Positions 7,180 to 14,019 of a stretch of DNA of 25,929 nt are shown here, one piece after another. Numbering within the stretch: the stretch's first letter is position 1; each line of letters opens with the position of its first letter. Both the position numbers and the translations under genes were made by a program. The notes under the pieces were generated by a model, which saw nothing but the letters and a program-made list of their open reading frames with translations, was not told the origin of the DNA and made no database searches. The stretch is from CAYGDT01 sp964348745 (GTDB taxonomy: Bacteria; Patescibacteriota; Gracilibacteria; Peribacterales; Peribacteraceae), in NCBI GenBank assembly GCA_964348745.1, contig CAYGDT010000007.1, positions 1-25,929 on the forward strand. Direction: 5' to 3'.

Positions 7180-8022
7180 CTACACCGCTATCGGTGCCTT
7201 AATCCCCGGATGAGGATCGTAGTTTGCAACCGTAATATCCTCGAACGTAAAATCGAAGATGCTCTTGATGGCAGGATTCAGCGTAAGTGTCGGCAGTGCT
7301 TTCGGCTCGCGCTCCAGTTGCGTCTGTGCCTGCTCCACGTGATTACTATAGAGGTGCACATCGCCAAACGTATGAACGAAATCGCCGACATCGAGATCAC
7401 AAACCTGCGCAACCATGTGCGTCAGTAAACTGTAGCTTGCAATGTTAAACGGCACGCCGAGGAAAATATCGGCGCTGCGCTGGTAGAGTTGGCAACTTAA
7501 TCGCCCGCGACGATCGGAAGAATCGACATAGAACTGAAACAGGCAATGGCACGGCGGCAGAGCCATCTTGCCCTTCGCGGCATTCTCTCTGGGGCTTTTG
7601 CCGGTATCCGGCAGGACGGCAGGGTTCCACGCAGAGACGATCAGCCTGCGAGAATCGGGGTTTTGTTTGATCTGCTCAATAACTTGCGTAATCTGGTCCA
7701 CGCCATTGAAATCGCGCCACTGTTTGCCGTAGACGGGACCTAAGTCTCCATCAGGCGTCGCCCATTCGTCCCAGATCGAGACACCGTTCTCTTTGAGGTA
7801 GGCGATATTCGTTTCGCCCTTCAAAAACCATAGCAGTTCATGGACGATCGACCTCATGTGGACTTTTTTGGTGGTCAGCAGCGGAAACCCTTCTTGTAGG
7901 TTAAACCGCATCTGCGCACCGAACAGCGAGAGCGTTCCCGTACCGGTACGGTCGTCTTTACGCGTCCCTGTGTCGAGGATCGTCTTGAGGAGCCGGAGAT
8001 ATTGTGGGTCTGCTGAGTTCAT
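7180..8022 (-). CDS. thyA: Thymidylate synthase
   Basis: ThyA methylates dUMP to dTMP using methylenetetrahydrofolate and releases dihydrofolate for FolA. Motifs include DRTGTGTLSLFG, GFPLLTTKKVHMRSIVHELLWFLKG, YGKQWRDF, SRRLIVSAWNP, the catalytic Cys158 in LPPCHCLFQFYV, QRSADIFLGVPFNIASYSLL and the DVHLYSNH segment. The 280 residues exceed the 264 of the Escherichia coli enzyme. Most of the excess is a polar stretch, DTGKSPRENAAKGK (139-152), just before the catalytic Cys. The ATG at 8022 has a TAATAT -10-like box eight bases upstream. Confidence 0.97.
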   Translation of the reverse strand: MNSADPQYLRLLKTILDTGTRKDDRTGTGTLSLFGAQMRFNLQEGFPLLTTKKVHMRSIVHELLWFLKGETNIAYLKENGVSIWDEWATPDGDLGPVYGKQWRDFNGVDQITQVIEQIKQNPDSRRLIVSAWNPAVLPDTGKSPRENAAKGKMALPPCHCLFQFYVDSSDRRGRLSCQLYQRSADIFLGVPFNIASYSLLTHMVAQVCDLDVGDFVHTFGDVHLYSNHVEQAQTQLEREPKALPTLTLNPAIKSIFDFTFEDITVANYDPHPGIKAPIAV

Positions 8023-8030
8023 GGATACCT

Positions 8031-8036
8031 ATATTA
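8031..8036 (-). promoter_or_regulatory. Putative -10 box TAATAT for thyA
   Basis: TAATAT on the minus strand ends eight bases before the thyA ATG. A TTCACC hexamer lies 17 bases further upstream as a possible weak -35. No Shine-Dalgarno motif is visible. Confidence 0.35.
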
Positions 8037-8104
8037 CAATGCAGCATGGCAAAGGTGAAAATAAATCGTCTCACCATGACAATAGTTATGTTTCTCAGAG
8101 ATTC

Positions 8105-8734
8105 CTATACATCAAAATACTCCCACTCTGCGGCAGGCGGAACAGGTTTTCCACCGGATTCGGTACGTAGCGGGCCACGAGAGCTTCCATGCTGTACTGG
8201 TCCCTGCTTTCGATCAACTTTAGTAGCAACTTTTAATGCATATGGAATCCTAGGCTGCAGAATACTGAGCCTACCAAATACCGCATTAGCTTGCTGTCTC
8301 AATTCCCCCCATAATCGTACTACCAAAGCATTTTGTCGATCAGGCATCACAAGCCAAAGATCCGAATCTTCAGGGAGCACAACTTCTGGACCACCCATTG
8401 CATCATCGCTGAGTACATCACTAACAACATCTGAAAAGTGCACCCCAATGAGTGTTAGATTTTCTTCGACTGCCGCATCAAATACTAACCTCGAAGATGC
8501 AATCGCTTCTAACGCTATATTCAATTCCTTAGCCTTGTCTTCACTTATGATCGTATTGTCTACTGGTTCGTTGGGAGTACCGATGAGAGTAGTTACTTGT
8601 TCTAACTTTGCTCTTAAATCGGCAAATACGGTTGTCGAAGTTAACCTTATAGCTGCTGCATTAACCGCTAATGGATTCGGACCTTTATCATAGCCGGCAA
8701 ATTGCTCTACGATCATGTCTCTTGTTGGAGCCAT
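8105..8734 (-). CDS. Unknown protein, paralogue of its upstream neighbour
   Basis: This 209-residue protein belongs to no family I recognise. It is clearly related to the product of 8805-9476. They share EQFAxYDxGPNPxAV near the N-terminus, VFAxLRxKL with LxGxPxxP, LVVRLxGxLR further on, and a GGKPxxxxxxWxYxD tail. Predicted helices dominate, with no signal peptide or membrane segment. The ATG at 8734 is chosen because it aligns with the paralogue; a TTG at 8788 would add 18 residues. The tandem arrangement and shared strand point to a gene duplication. Base composition looks more AT-rich than in the enzymes on either side. Confidence 0.7.
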   Translation of the reverse strand: MAPTRDMIVEQFAGYDKGPNPLAVNAAAIRLTSTTVFADLRAKLEQVTTLIGTPNEPVDNTIISEDKAKELNIALEAIASSRLVFDAAVEENLTLIGVHFSDVVSDVLSDDAMGGPEVVLPEDSDLWLVMPDRQNALVVRLWGELRQQANAVFGRLSILQPRIPYALKVATKVDRKQGPVQHGSSRGPLRTESGGKPVPPAAEWEYFDV

Positions 8735-8804
8735 ATTGACGAAGGGAGTAATAGCGTTGCATTCTAGTATTCGATGATAAGTATGCAATAAAATACGATG
8801 GGTT

Positions 8805-9476
8805 TTATGAATCAGATTCCTTTATATCCAAATAGTTCCACAATGGAGAATTCGACGCAGGCTTGCCACCGGGACCTGTCGGCAGTCTGCGATTACTTGC
8901 ATGCTCAAAAGCAGATGGCTGTTGATCAGCCTGAGTGGCAACCCGTAATTTGAATGGGTACTGCTGTTGAAGAGTGCGAAGAATGCCAATGATGGTCTCA
9001 CTATGCTTCCTTAATTTACCTCGTAAGCGCACTACCAAACTCTCCTCTGATTCTGGAACGACCCTAAACGAATCAGCATTCGTTAGAGAAGTTAGATCTC
9101 CAACAACAATTTCCAAGTCATCTTGAATAATACCTGATAATTGCGTATCAATAACATCTGCAAGTTTTACTACGAAATGCTGTTGAACGGCATTTCGACA
9201 TCGGTCGACCTCCCCTCGAAGTCGAGACGTAACCAACTCAACCTCTTTCAAATGCTCAGAGAGCACTCTATAGGACTGTGATATAGCATCGTGCGCAATC
9301 GGTGTAGTTGGCGAACCAACGAGAGCCGAAGCATAGGCTAACTTCCCTCGTAAATGAGCAAAAACAGCTGGATTCGCAATGTTCACAGCGGCACTCGTAA
9401 CCGCTGTCGGATTTGGACCTTGATCATAATCGGCAAATTGCTGTTCGATTAGCTGATCGGTCGATAGTTCAACCAT
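8805..9476 (-). CDS. Unknown protein, paralogue of its downstream neighbour
   Basis: This 223-residue unknown protein is related to the product of 8105-8734. The N-terminal motif is EQQFADYDQGPNPTAV, followed by VFAHLRGKLAYASALVGSP. The C-terminal third has LVVRLRGKLRKHSETI, then PFKLRVATQ, and ends near GGKPASNSPLWNYLDI. The two proteins agree best at both ends and least in the middle. The protein appears cytoplasmic and mostly helical. The ATG at 9476 has no Shine-Dalgarno motif, but TACATT or TACTAT boxes lie shortly upstream on the minus strand. It follows dipZ on the same strand after 71 bp. Confidence 0.7.
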   Translation of the reverse strand: MVELSTDQLIEQQFADYDQGPNPTAVTSAAVNIANPAVFAHLRGKLAYASALVGSPTTPIAHDAISQSYRVLSEHLKEVELVTSRLRGEVDRCRNAVQQHFVVKLADVIDTQLSGIIQDDLEIVVGDLTSLTNADSFRVVPESEESLVVRLRGKLRKHSETIIGILRTLQQQYPFKLRVATQADQQPSAFEHASNRRLPTGPGGKPASNSPLWNYLDIKESDS

Positions 9477-9547
9477 AGGTAATGTAAGAAGAAATAGTAC
9501 ATTACACTACATTTTCTCAACAGTAACACAAGGAAAATAATCGCAAA

Positions 9548-11461
9548 CTACCCCCCAAACGTGAATGCATAGGCTCTCATGCCCGCTCCTTCGATCTTAA
9601 GCGTAATTTCATGTTCCCCATACTCCCCCGTCCAGAGATTGTAGAGATTATCGAAATCGACCGTGAAAGTTTTCACTGTCTTGCCATCGACTTCCACGTC
9701 CACGGTTGCGGATCCGATACTAGGCCTGCCCGCCGTAGCCTTGGCGAAGGTGGGTGGCCCGAGCACGAGATTGATCTCGCTTCCCAGAAACTTCATGCGG
9801 ATTTCCCCCGTATCCGAGCGTAAAATCTGCCGCTCACCATCTTCCAGTTGCCAATCGCCGACCAGCGCAAACGTATCAAGTTCGAGCTCCCTCGGAGCAT
9901 CGTAATGCTCTACCGTATCACTCGGTTGTGCCTTACGATTTATTAACTGCGCAAATCCTCGCTCGCCGAGGTACGTCTCCGGTGAACGCTTCCTATTACT
10001 GCCGGTGAGTACGGGCTTGCCGATTTCGCCCGGGTTTGTCACGAAGTATCCCGCCTCTTGCAACAGACTTGCGATAGCCATGTCTGTTTCTTCGTAGGCA
10101 CCTTCGCCGAAGTGCGTATAGCGGATATACCCATCGGCATCGATCAAGTACTTGGCGGGCCAGTAGCGGTTACTAAACGCATTCCAGGTTTTAAAATCAT
10201 TGTCCTGCACAATCGGATACGTAAGACCATGTTTCTCGATGGCTTTTGCCACATTGCTCGCACTCTTTTCAAACACAAATTCCGGTGTATGTACTCCGAG
10301 TACCACAAAGGGGCTTTCCCCTACGCCCAACGCCCCATCCCCCAACCCTACCGCGTACTTCTCCCAGTACCCCTGAATGTACGGAAGCGTACGGATGCAG
10401 TTGATGCATGAGTACGTCCAGAAATCGACGAGCACGACTTTCCCTTTTAGACTCGCGAGAGTGAGTGGATCGGAATTAAACCACTCGCCTGTACTTGCAA
10501 GCTCCGGTGCACGGACGATTTTGGGAAGTTTGGGAAGTGTCATGATTGAGGATAATGATACAGCATTACCTGTTGTCTCCCCGGTCTCCCCGGTCTCCCC
10601 GGTTTCCCCGGTTTCCCCGGTCTCCTCCCCAAACAGCTTCGTCTCTATCTCCACACCAATATTACCGTAGGTCGTGTTGTTTGCGAGAAAAACCTGCACT
10701 GACTGGAACACGTTATAGTGCAGGCCAAGAGCAGTAAGAATCAGCAGCACGCCGGATACCTGCTTGATACGTCCGGAATACCGCGAAAGCCTGTGCACTG
10801 AATGCGCCGCAGCCTGTCCGCCGTACCCTATAAGCAGCAGCGGAATCGCCGTGCCGAGTCCGTAGGTAGCAAGTAAAGCCGCAGCCTCTATACCCGGTTT
10901 CTCACGTACCAATGTCAGTGCAAATCCGAGTGCAGGCCCAGCGCAGGGCACCCACACGAGCCCTAAGGTCAGCCCGATGAGAAATGCGGTGAAGGGGTTT
11001 TCCTTCCCAAGCCCCTGCGCGGTCTTGCGTTGAATATCCGTACCCGTTTGCTGGATCTTCGTTGCAATTTTGCCGCCGAGCTCCATCGCGATCGCACCGA
11101 TGGTTTGAGCAACTGTTACTGCAATCCAACCCTTGTCGTAATAAAAGAATCCTCCGAGAATCGCCACGATCAATTGTGCGTAGCGATTACTGGTCACAAA
11201 CGCGATACCGAAGAGTAGCAGGATGTAGTATGTTGAAATGCGGATGTAATCTGCGAGTTCGACAAATTGGCTGAGAACGACAGTCAAGAGGAATGTAAAT
11301 CCCACGAAGCTTACGAGCATGCCCGCGATCGTCAGAAGCGGCCGAAGTTTGCTGCGTCCCGCGATGGAAACCCCCAGAACGATCGGCACCAGCGGTAAAA
11401 TGCACGGGAGCGCTATCGTGAGCAACCCTGCGACAAACATGGCGAGAAATAGGCTGAACAT
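9548..11461 (-). CDS. dipZ: DipZ-like CcdA/thioredoxin fusion, thiol-disulfide protein
   Basis: This 637-residue protein probably carries electrons across the membrane to an extracytoplasmic thioredoxin domain. Residues 1-260 are a CcdA/DsbD-type membrane domain with the two expected cysteines, LPCILPLVP (Cys20) and VPCAGPALG (Cys173). A linker with GET tripeptide repeats (about 279-297) follows. The TlpA-like domain holds the active site FWTYSCINCIRTLPY (CINC at 352-355) and GVHTPEF. The C-terminal 150 residues form a beta-rich domain like that of mycobacterial DipZ. Three odd segments interrupt it: the GET repeat, a Gly-rich insertion near 371-383 from a G-rich tract, and PPTFAKATAGRP from a REP-like palindrome. 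ATG 11461 is preferred over TTG 11488. The gene follows nth after 31 bp. Confidence 0.88.
   Translation of the reverse strand: MFSLFLAMFVAGLLTIALPCILPLVPIVLGVSIAGRSKLRPLLTIAGMLVSFVGFTFLLTVVLSQFVELADYIRISTYYILLLFGIAFVTSNRYAQLIVAILGGFFYYDKGWIAVTVAQTIGAIAMELGGKIATKIQQTGTDIQRKTAQGLGKENPFTAFLIGLTLGLVWVPCAGPALGFALTLVREKPGIEAAALLATYGLGTAIPLLLIGYGGQAAAHSVHRLSRYSGRIKQVSGVLLILTALGLHYNVFQSVQVFLANNTTYGNIGVEIETKLFGEETGETGETGETGETGETTGNAVSLSSIMTLPKLPKIVRAPELASTGEWFNSDPLTLASLKGKVVLVDFWTYSCINCIRTLPYIQGYWEKYAVGLGDGALGVGESPFVVLGVHTPEFVFEKSASNVAKAIEKHGLTYPIVQDNDFKTWNAFSNRYWPAKYLIDADGYIRYTHFGEGAYEETDMAIASLLQEAGYFVTNPGEIGKPVLTGSNRKRSPETYLGERGFAQLINRKAQPSDTVEHYDAPRELELDTFALVGDWQLEDGERQILRSDTGEIRMKFLGSEINLVLGPPTFAKATAGRPSIGSATVDVEVDGKTVKTFTVDFDNLYNLWTGEYGEHEITLKIEGAGMRAYAFTFGG
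9725..9759. repeat. REP-like palindromic element in frame inside dipZ
   Basis: A GC-rich palindrome centred on CCTT-GGCG-AAGG (9739-9750), flanked by CCCGCC and GGTGGG, lies inside the coding sequence. It encodes PPTFAKATAGRP on the dipZ strand. From memory, FAKATAG-type peptides recur in unrelated proteins of Patescibacteria genomes, marking a dispersed REP-like element. That recollection needs a search. Confidence 0.6.
10318..10348 (-). repeat. Heptamer-spaced G-rich tract, potential G-quadruplex
   Basis: On the minus strand, which is the coding strand of dipZ, G-tracts of 3, 5, 4, 3 and 4 bases are separated by 2-4 base loops. Three tracts start about seven or eight bases apart. The tract encodes a Gly-rich segment inside the thioredoxin domain that looks like an insertion before the conserved VVLGVHTPEF strand. 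Confidence 0.65.
10576..10620 (-). repeat. 9-bp tandem repeat encoding GET tripeptides
   Basis: Five 9-bp units (TCTCCCCGG three times, then TTTCCCCGG twice, plus strand) encode repeated Gly-Glu-Thr in the linker between the membrane and thioredoxin domains of DipZ. Unlike the heptamers elsewhere, the unit is a multiple of three, so copy number can change without shifting the frame. Confidence 0.9.
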
Positions 11462-11492
11462 AGAGGTGCACTCACTATGGTAGAGCAAATGA

Positions 11493-12173
11493 TCAAATCG
11501 AGGAAGACGGCATGCGACGCAGATCCTTCCTTCCGTGCGTCAAAGAGGAAGGACAACTGTCGCGGAAGACACAGCGATCGCAAGCGCGTTTTCGTGCAGT
11601 ACAGATCGCCCTGCCGTGAGCAATGAGGAGCGTTGTCAGGCGTCCCCATTGTTTCCGTGGAATCGCTTCCATGAGATCGAGGGAAATTTTATCCGGATCA
11701 TGATGCCGAGTCAGACCCATACGCTGCGCAAGCCGCATGACATGCGTATCTACTGCGATACCCTCCAGATGTCCGTACGCTGCATAGGCGATGATCGCCG
11801 CAGTCTTGCGCCCGACGCCGGGGAGTTTTACAAGATCATCCATATGCTCGGGAACCTTGCCTCCGAAATCATCAATGAGCATCCGGCACATTGACTGAAT
11901 GTACTTTGCTTTGTTGCGATACGTGCCGCAGGAACGGATATCTGCTTCTAATTGTGAACGAGGAACCGCGATGTAGTCGTAGGGAGTTTTGTATTTGGGG
12001 TAAAGGATTGTACCGGCAACCGCATTCACGCGGTCATCGGTACATTGCGCACTGAGGATGGTGACAACAGTGAGATCGAGGGGTGAGCGGAAATTGAGAA
12101 ATGTTTTTGGAGGATCGTACAGCTTTTCTAAAGCCCGAAGAACTGAGCGACAGGTGAGTGGAGCCTCTATCAT
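11493..12173 (-). CDS. nth: Endonuclease III, base-excision repair glycosylase/AP lyase
   Basis: Nth removes oxidised pyrimidines from DNA and nicks the abasic site. The sequence shows DLTVVTILSAQCTDDRVN, the helix-hairpin-helix LPGVGRKTA with catalytic Lys (residue 123 from the chosen start), and IAVDTHVMRL with the catalytic Asp (142). Cysteines spaced C-x6-C-x2-C-x5-C (ICTARKRACDRCVFRDSC) bind a 4Fe-4S cluster. The 226-residue length is slightly above the usual 210, because of a tail after the cluster. ATG 12173 is preferred over TTG 12194, since family members begin near there. It is the first gene of the minus-strand run that continues into dipZ, and it diverges from the exonuclease gene. 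Confidence 0.96.
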   Translation of the reverse strand: MIEAPLTCRSVLRALEKLYDPPKTFLNFRSPLDLTVVTILSAQCTDDRVNAVAGTILYPKYKTPYDYIAVPRSQLEADIRSCGTYRNKAKYIQSMCRMLIDDFGGKVPEHMDDLVKLPGVGRKTAAIIAYAAYGHLEGIAVDTHVMRLAQRMGLTRHHDPDKISLDLMEAIPRKQWGRLTTLLIAHGRAICTARKRACDRCVFRDSCPSSLTHGRKDLRRMPSSSI

Positions 12174-12239
12174 AACAAGACAACAGTAGTACAAACCGCA
12201 CGTGAACTAAACAGACTGGCGTAACGCATTTCTTCCGCA

Positions 12240-12245
12240 TATAGT
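12240..12245 (+). promoter_or_regulatory. Putative -10 box TATAGT, near-leaderless promoter
   Basis: TATAGT ends nine bases before the ATG at 12255 in the divergent spacer with nth. No Shine-Dalgarno motif is present and no convincing -35 is seen. Confidence 0.4.
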
Positions 12246-12254
12246 CACAGTCCG

Positions 12255-12845
12255 ATGTCCCCCCTCCCTACATTCACCGTTTTTGATGTCGAAACGACGG
12301 GTCTCGATCCGCGAAAAGGAGACAAAATCATCGAAATTGCCGGTGTACGTATCATCGACGGCGTAATACACGAGAGTGATGCTTTTTTGCAATTGGTGAA
12401 CCCGGAACGCACGATTCCGTGGGAAGCGGCACGCATCAACAAGATCTCGGATCAAGATGTTGTGAGTGCACCGACCATCGATCAAGTGCTGCCGCGGTTT
12501 CTGGAATTCGCCCAAGGCAGCCTGCTCGTTGCCCATAACTGCGAATTCGATATGGGCTTTCTCCGTGTGGAGAAAGAATTGTGCTGGGGGTATGTCGAGT
12601 TGCCGGAATGTATCTGCACGATGCGTCTCAGTCAAACGGTGCATCCGCATGAATTCCGTCACTCGCTGGACACCGTCTCTGCGCGCTGCGGTGTTGTGAT
12701 GCCAAGCAATCGCCACCGGGCGCTGCCCGATGTGCTCATGACTGCACAGTCGCTCCTTGCAATGATGAAAAAGGCTGACATCCGCACCTTGGAACAGTTA
12801 AGGAAGATGGCAGGGAAACCGAGTCTTGCAGTGAGAAATGGATAA
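12255..12845 (+). CDS. DnaQ-like 3'-5' exonuclease (DEDDh family)
   Basis: This 196-residue exonuclease has all three motifs of the DEDDh family: FDVETTG (Asp-Glu, residues about 9-15), VAHNCEFDMGFL (Asp), and HRALPDVLMT (His and Asp). ARINKISDQDVVSAPTI also matches the epsilon subunit of DNA polymerase III. It could be the proofreading subunit or a stand-alone exonuclease; the sequence alone does not decide. The stop codon TAA (12843-12845) is formed by the first heptamer (GGATAAA) of the repeat array that fills the spacer to def, so the last residue and the stop come from the repeat. Confidence 0.88.
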   Translation: MSPLPTFTVFDVETTGLDPRKGDKIIEIAGVRIIDGVIHESDAFLQLVNPERTIPWEAARINKISDQDVVSAPTIDQVLPRFLEFAQGSLLVAHNCEFDMGFLRVEKELCWGYVELPECICTMRLSQTVHPHEFRHSLDTVSARCGVVMPSNRHRALPDVLMTAQSLLAMMKKADIRTLEQLRKMAGKPSLAVRNG

Positions 12846-13046
12846 AGGATAGTAAAAGTGGATAGAGGATAGTGGAAAGTGGATAGTGGATAAAGTGGAT
12901 AGTGAAAAGTGGATAGTGGATAAAGTGACATCTGCACCTGATTAGTGATCCTTTATCCTTTATCCGTTATCCTCTATCCTTTATCATTTATCAGTTATCC
13001 TCTTTCCGTTTTCCGTTATCCTCTTTCCGTTATCCATTATCCATTC
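12840..13046. repeat. Large inverted pair of heptamer arrays between dnaQ-like gene and def
   Basis: The left arm (12840-12928) is built from GGATAGT, GGATAAA and GGAAAGT units, some stretched by two bases. The right arm (12949-13046) is built from TCCTTTA, TCCGTTA, TCCTCTA, TCCGTTT and TCCATTA units. The right arm is essentially the reverse complement of the left, so the transcript could fold into a hairpin of roughly 85-95 base pairs around a 20-base unique centre. The array covers the whole spacer, from inside one stop codon to three bases before the next start codon. The same units occur at 17211-17389. Confidence 0.9.
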
Positions 13047-13048
13047 GT

Positions 13049-13489
13049 ATGTCCGTCCTCCCAATCATCACCGGCGCCGATACGCCCATATTACGAACGC
13101 AGGCACAGAAAGTGCCGCAAGTAACCAAAGAAATCGTCAAACTGATTCGCGATATGCAATCGACAGTAAAAAGTGCCGAAGGACTCGGCATCGCCGCACC
13201 CCAGGTAGGCGTTTCATGGATGGTCTGTCTTGCGAAATTCAACGGCAAAATGCACCCGATGATTAATCCCAAGATTCTCTGGAAGAGTGAAGAAACATCC
13301 GTAATGGAAGAAGGATGCCTGAGTCTCCCGGGTATCAACGTCGATGTGGAACGCGCCGTGGAGATAACGGTGCGGTTCATCGACAGTAAGGGCATGGAAC
13401 GGGAACTCAAGCTTCATGATCTCGATGCCCGCGTCGTGCAGCACGAAGTTGATCATCTACATGGAGTGTTGATTGTGGATTATCGATAG
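13049..13489 (+). CDS. def: Peptide deformylase
   Basis: Def removes the N-formyl group from nascent proteins and is an iron or zinc hydrolase. The three family motifs are intact: GLGIAAPQVG (motif 1), EGCLSLPG (motif 2, metal Cys) and QHEVDHLHG (motif 3, HExxH with two metal His and the catalytic Glu). The 146-residue length is at the short end, lacking the C-terminal extension of longer type 1 enzymes. The ATG at 13049 directly follows the heptamer array, so there is no room for a Shine-Dalgarno site. Translation must start from a transcript beginning in the repeat or from a long structured leader. Confidence 0.96.
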   Translation: MSVLPIITGADTPILRTQAQKVPQVTKEIVKLIRDMQSTVKSAEGLGIAAPQVGVSWMVCLAKFNGKMHPMINPKILWKSEETSVMEEGCLSLPGINVDVERAVEITVRFIDSKGMERELKLHDLDARVVQHEVDHLHGVLIVDYR

Positions 13490-13491
13490 CC

Positions 13492-13523
13492 GAATACTGG
13501 ATTACTCGAATACTGGATTACTC
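13492..13523. repeat. 8-bp tandem repeat array between def and the S23-like gene
   Basis: Four octamers alternate GAATACTG and GATTACTC. The array overlaps the 3' end of the minus-strand four-helix-bundle gene and supplies its stop codon (13518-13520). Similar octamers lie on the other side of that gene at 13950-13989. Confidence 0.85.
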
Positions 13524-13898
13524 GGGACAACAAAAATTAGATTGTGAATTACGAGTTGACCTGATGAGTCCAGAGAGAATCTGACCTGTCTGCTGCACCA
13601 ACAATCGAGCAAGTTGAATATCATTCTGCTCGCAAAATTTTAATCTGACTGCAATAAAAAGGAATGCTTCGACTTCGGTACATTCACCTCGCGCAATAAC
13701 ATACTTGTTTGCCTTATCCTTGTAAGTATAACGCCCAAAACCTTCTGCGATATTGGCTGCAATGCTATTGGCAGCTTTGCGAATCTGAGAAGTTAGACCG
13801 AAGCGCTCATCGGAAGGAAATTCCCTTGTTACACTATAGACCTCTTGGATCAAGTCCATTGCGCGCTTCCATGCATCCAATTGTTCGTATGATTTCAT
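13518..13898 (-). CDS. Four-helix bundle protein, S23/IVP family
   Basis: This 126-residue protein matches the small helical family first described from intervening sequences of 23S rRNA genes: YEQLDAWKRAMDLIQEVY, EFPSDERFGLTSQIRKAANSIAANIAEGFGR, then a Tyr/Lys-rich helix and GECTEVEAFLFIA. The biochemical role of the family is poorly known. ATG 13898 is preferred over GTG 13916, since family proteins start with the KSYEQLDAWK-type segment. It is the only minus-strand gene between def and gatB and is flanked on both sides by octamer arrays, which suggests arrival as a small mobile cassette. There is no rRNA around it. The related Avd protein of diversity-generating retroelements is an alternative, but no reverse transcriptase is present. 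Confidence 0.88.
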   Translation of the reverse strand: MKSYEQLDAWKRAMDLIQEVYSVTREFPSDERFGLTSQIRKAANSIAANIAEGFGRYTYKDKANKYVIARGECTEVEAFLFIAVRLKFCEQNDIQLARLLVQQTGQILSGLIRSTRNSQSNFCCPE

Positions 13899-13949
13899 AG
13901 GTGAACGTTTATACACCTATTCTGACTTTCAAATCAAGTGAAAATTTAC

Positions 13950-13989
13950 GAATACTCGGGTATTCGAGTACTCAAGTATTCGAGTACTC
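13950..13989. repeat. 8-bp tandem repeat array upstream of gatB
   Basis: Five octamers read GAATACTC, GGGTATTC, GAGTACTC, AAGTATTC and GAGTACTC. The units are near-palindromic (GAGTACTC is a perfect palindrome), so the array could form alternative hairpins. It lies between the start of the S23-like gene and the gatB promoter region. Confidence 0.88.
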
Positions 13990-14001
13990 GGTAATATCGG
14001 A

Positions 14002-14007
14002 TATACT
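14002..14007 (+). promoter_or_regulatory. Putative -10 box TATACT for gatB
   Basis: TATACT ends twelve bases before the gatB ATG, giving a predicted leader of only a few bases. No Shine-Dalgarno motif is present. A TTCGAG hexamer 17 bases upstream, in the octamer array, is a weak -35 candidate. Confidence 0.4.
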
Positions 14008-14019
14008 CCTGCCAAGCAA

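Noticed and set aside
8004..8693. Long plus-strand frame opposite thyA and an unknown gene
   Set aside because: It is antisense to the minus-strand gene whose product matches its paralogue next door, and its Ser/Thr-rich translation looks like a shadow.
12659..12937. Minus-strand frame encoding repeated YPLSTFHYPLSTF peptides
   Set aside because: It is simply translation of the GGATA heptamer array and the exonuclease gene on the wrong strand. Seven-bp units give a seven-residue peptide period in any frame without stops.
12840..13046. CRISPR array
   Set aside because: Units are 7 bp and contiguous, with no spacers of 25-40 bases, and no cas genes are in the window.
13518..13898. Avd accessory protein of a diversity-generating retroelement
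   Set aside because: No reverse transcriptase and no template/variable repeat pair is present. The S23/IVP family fits as it stands.
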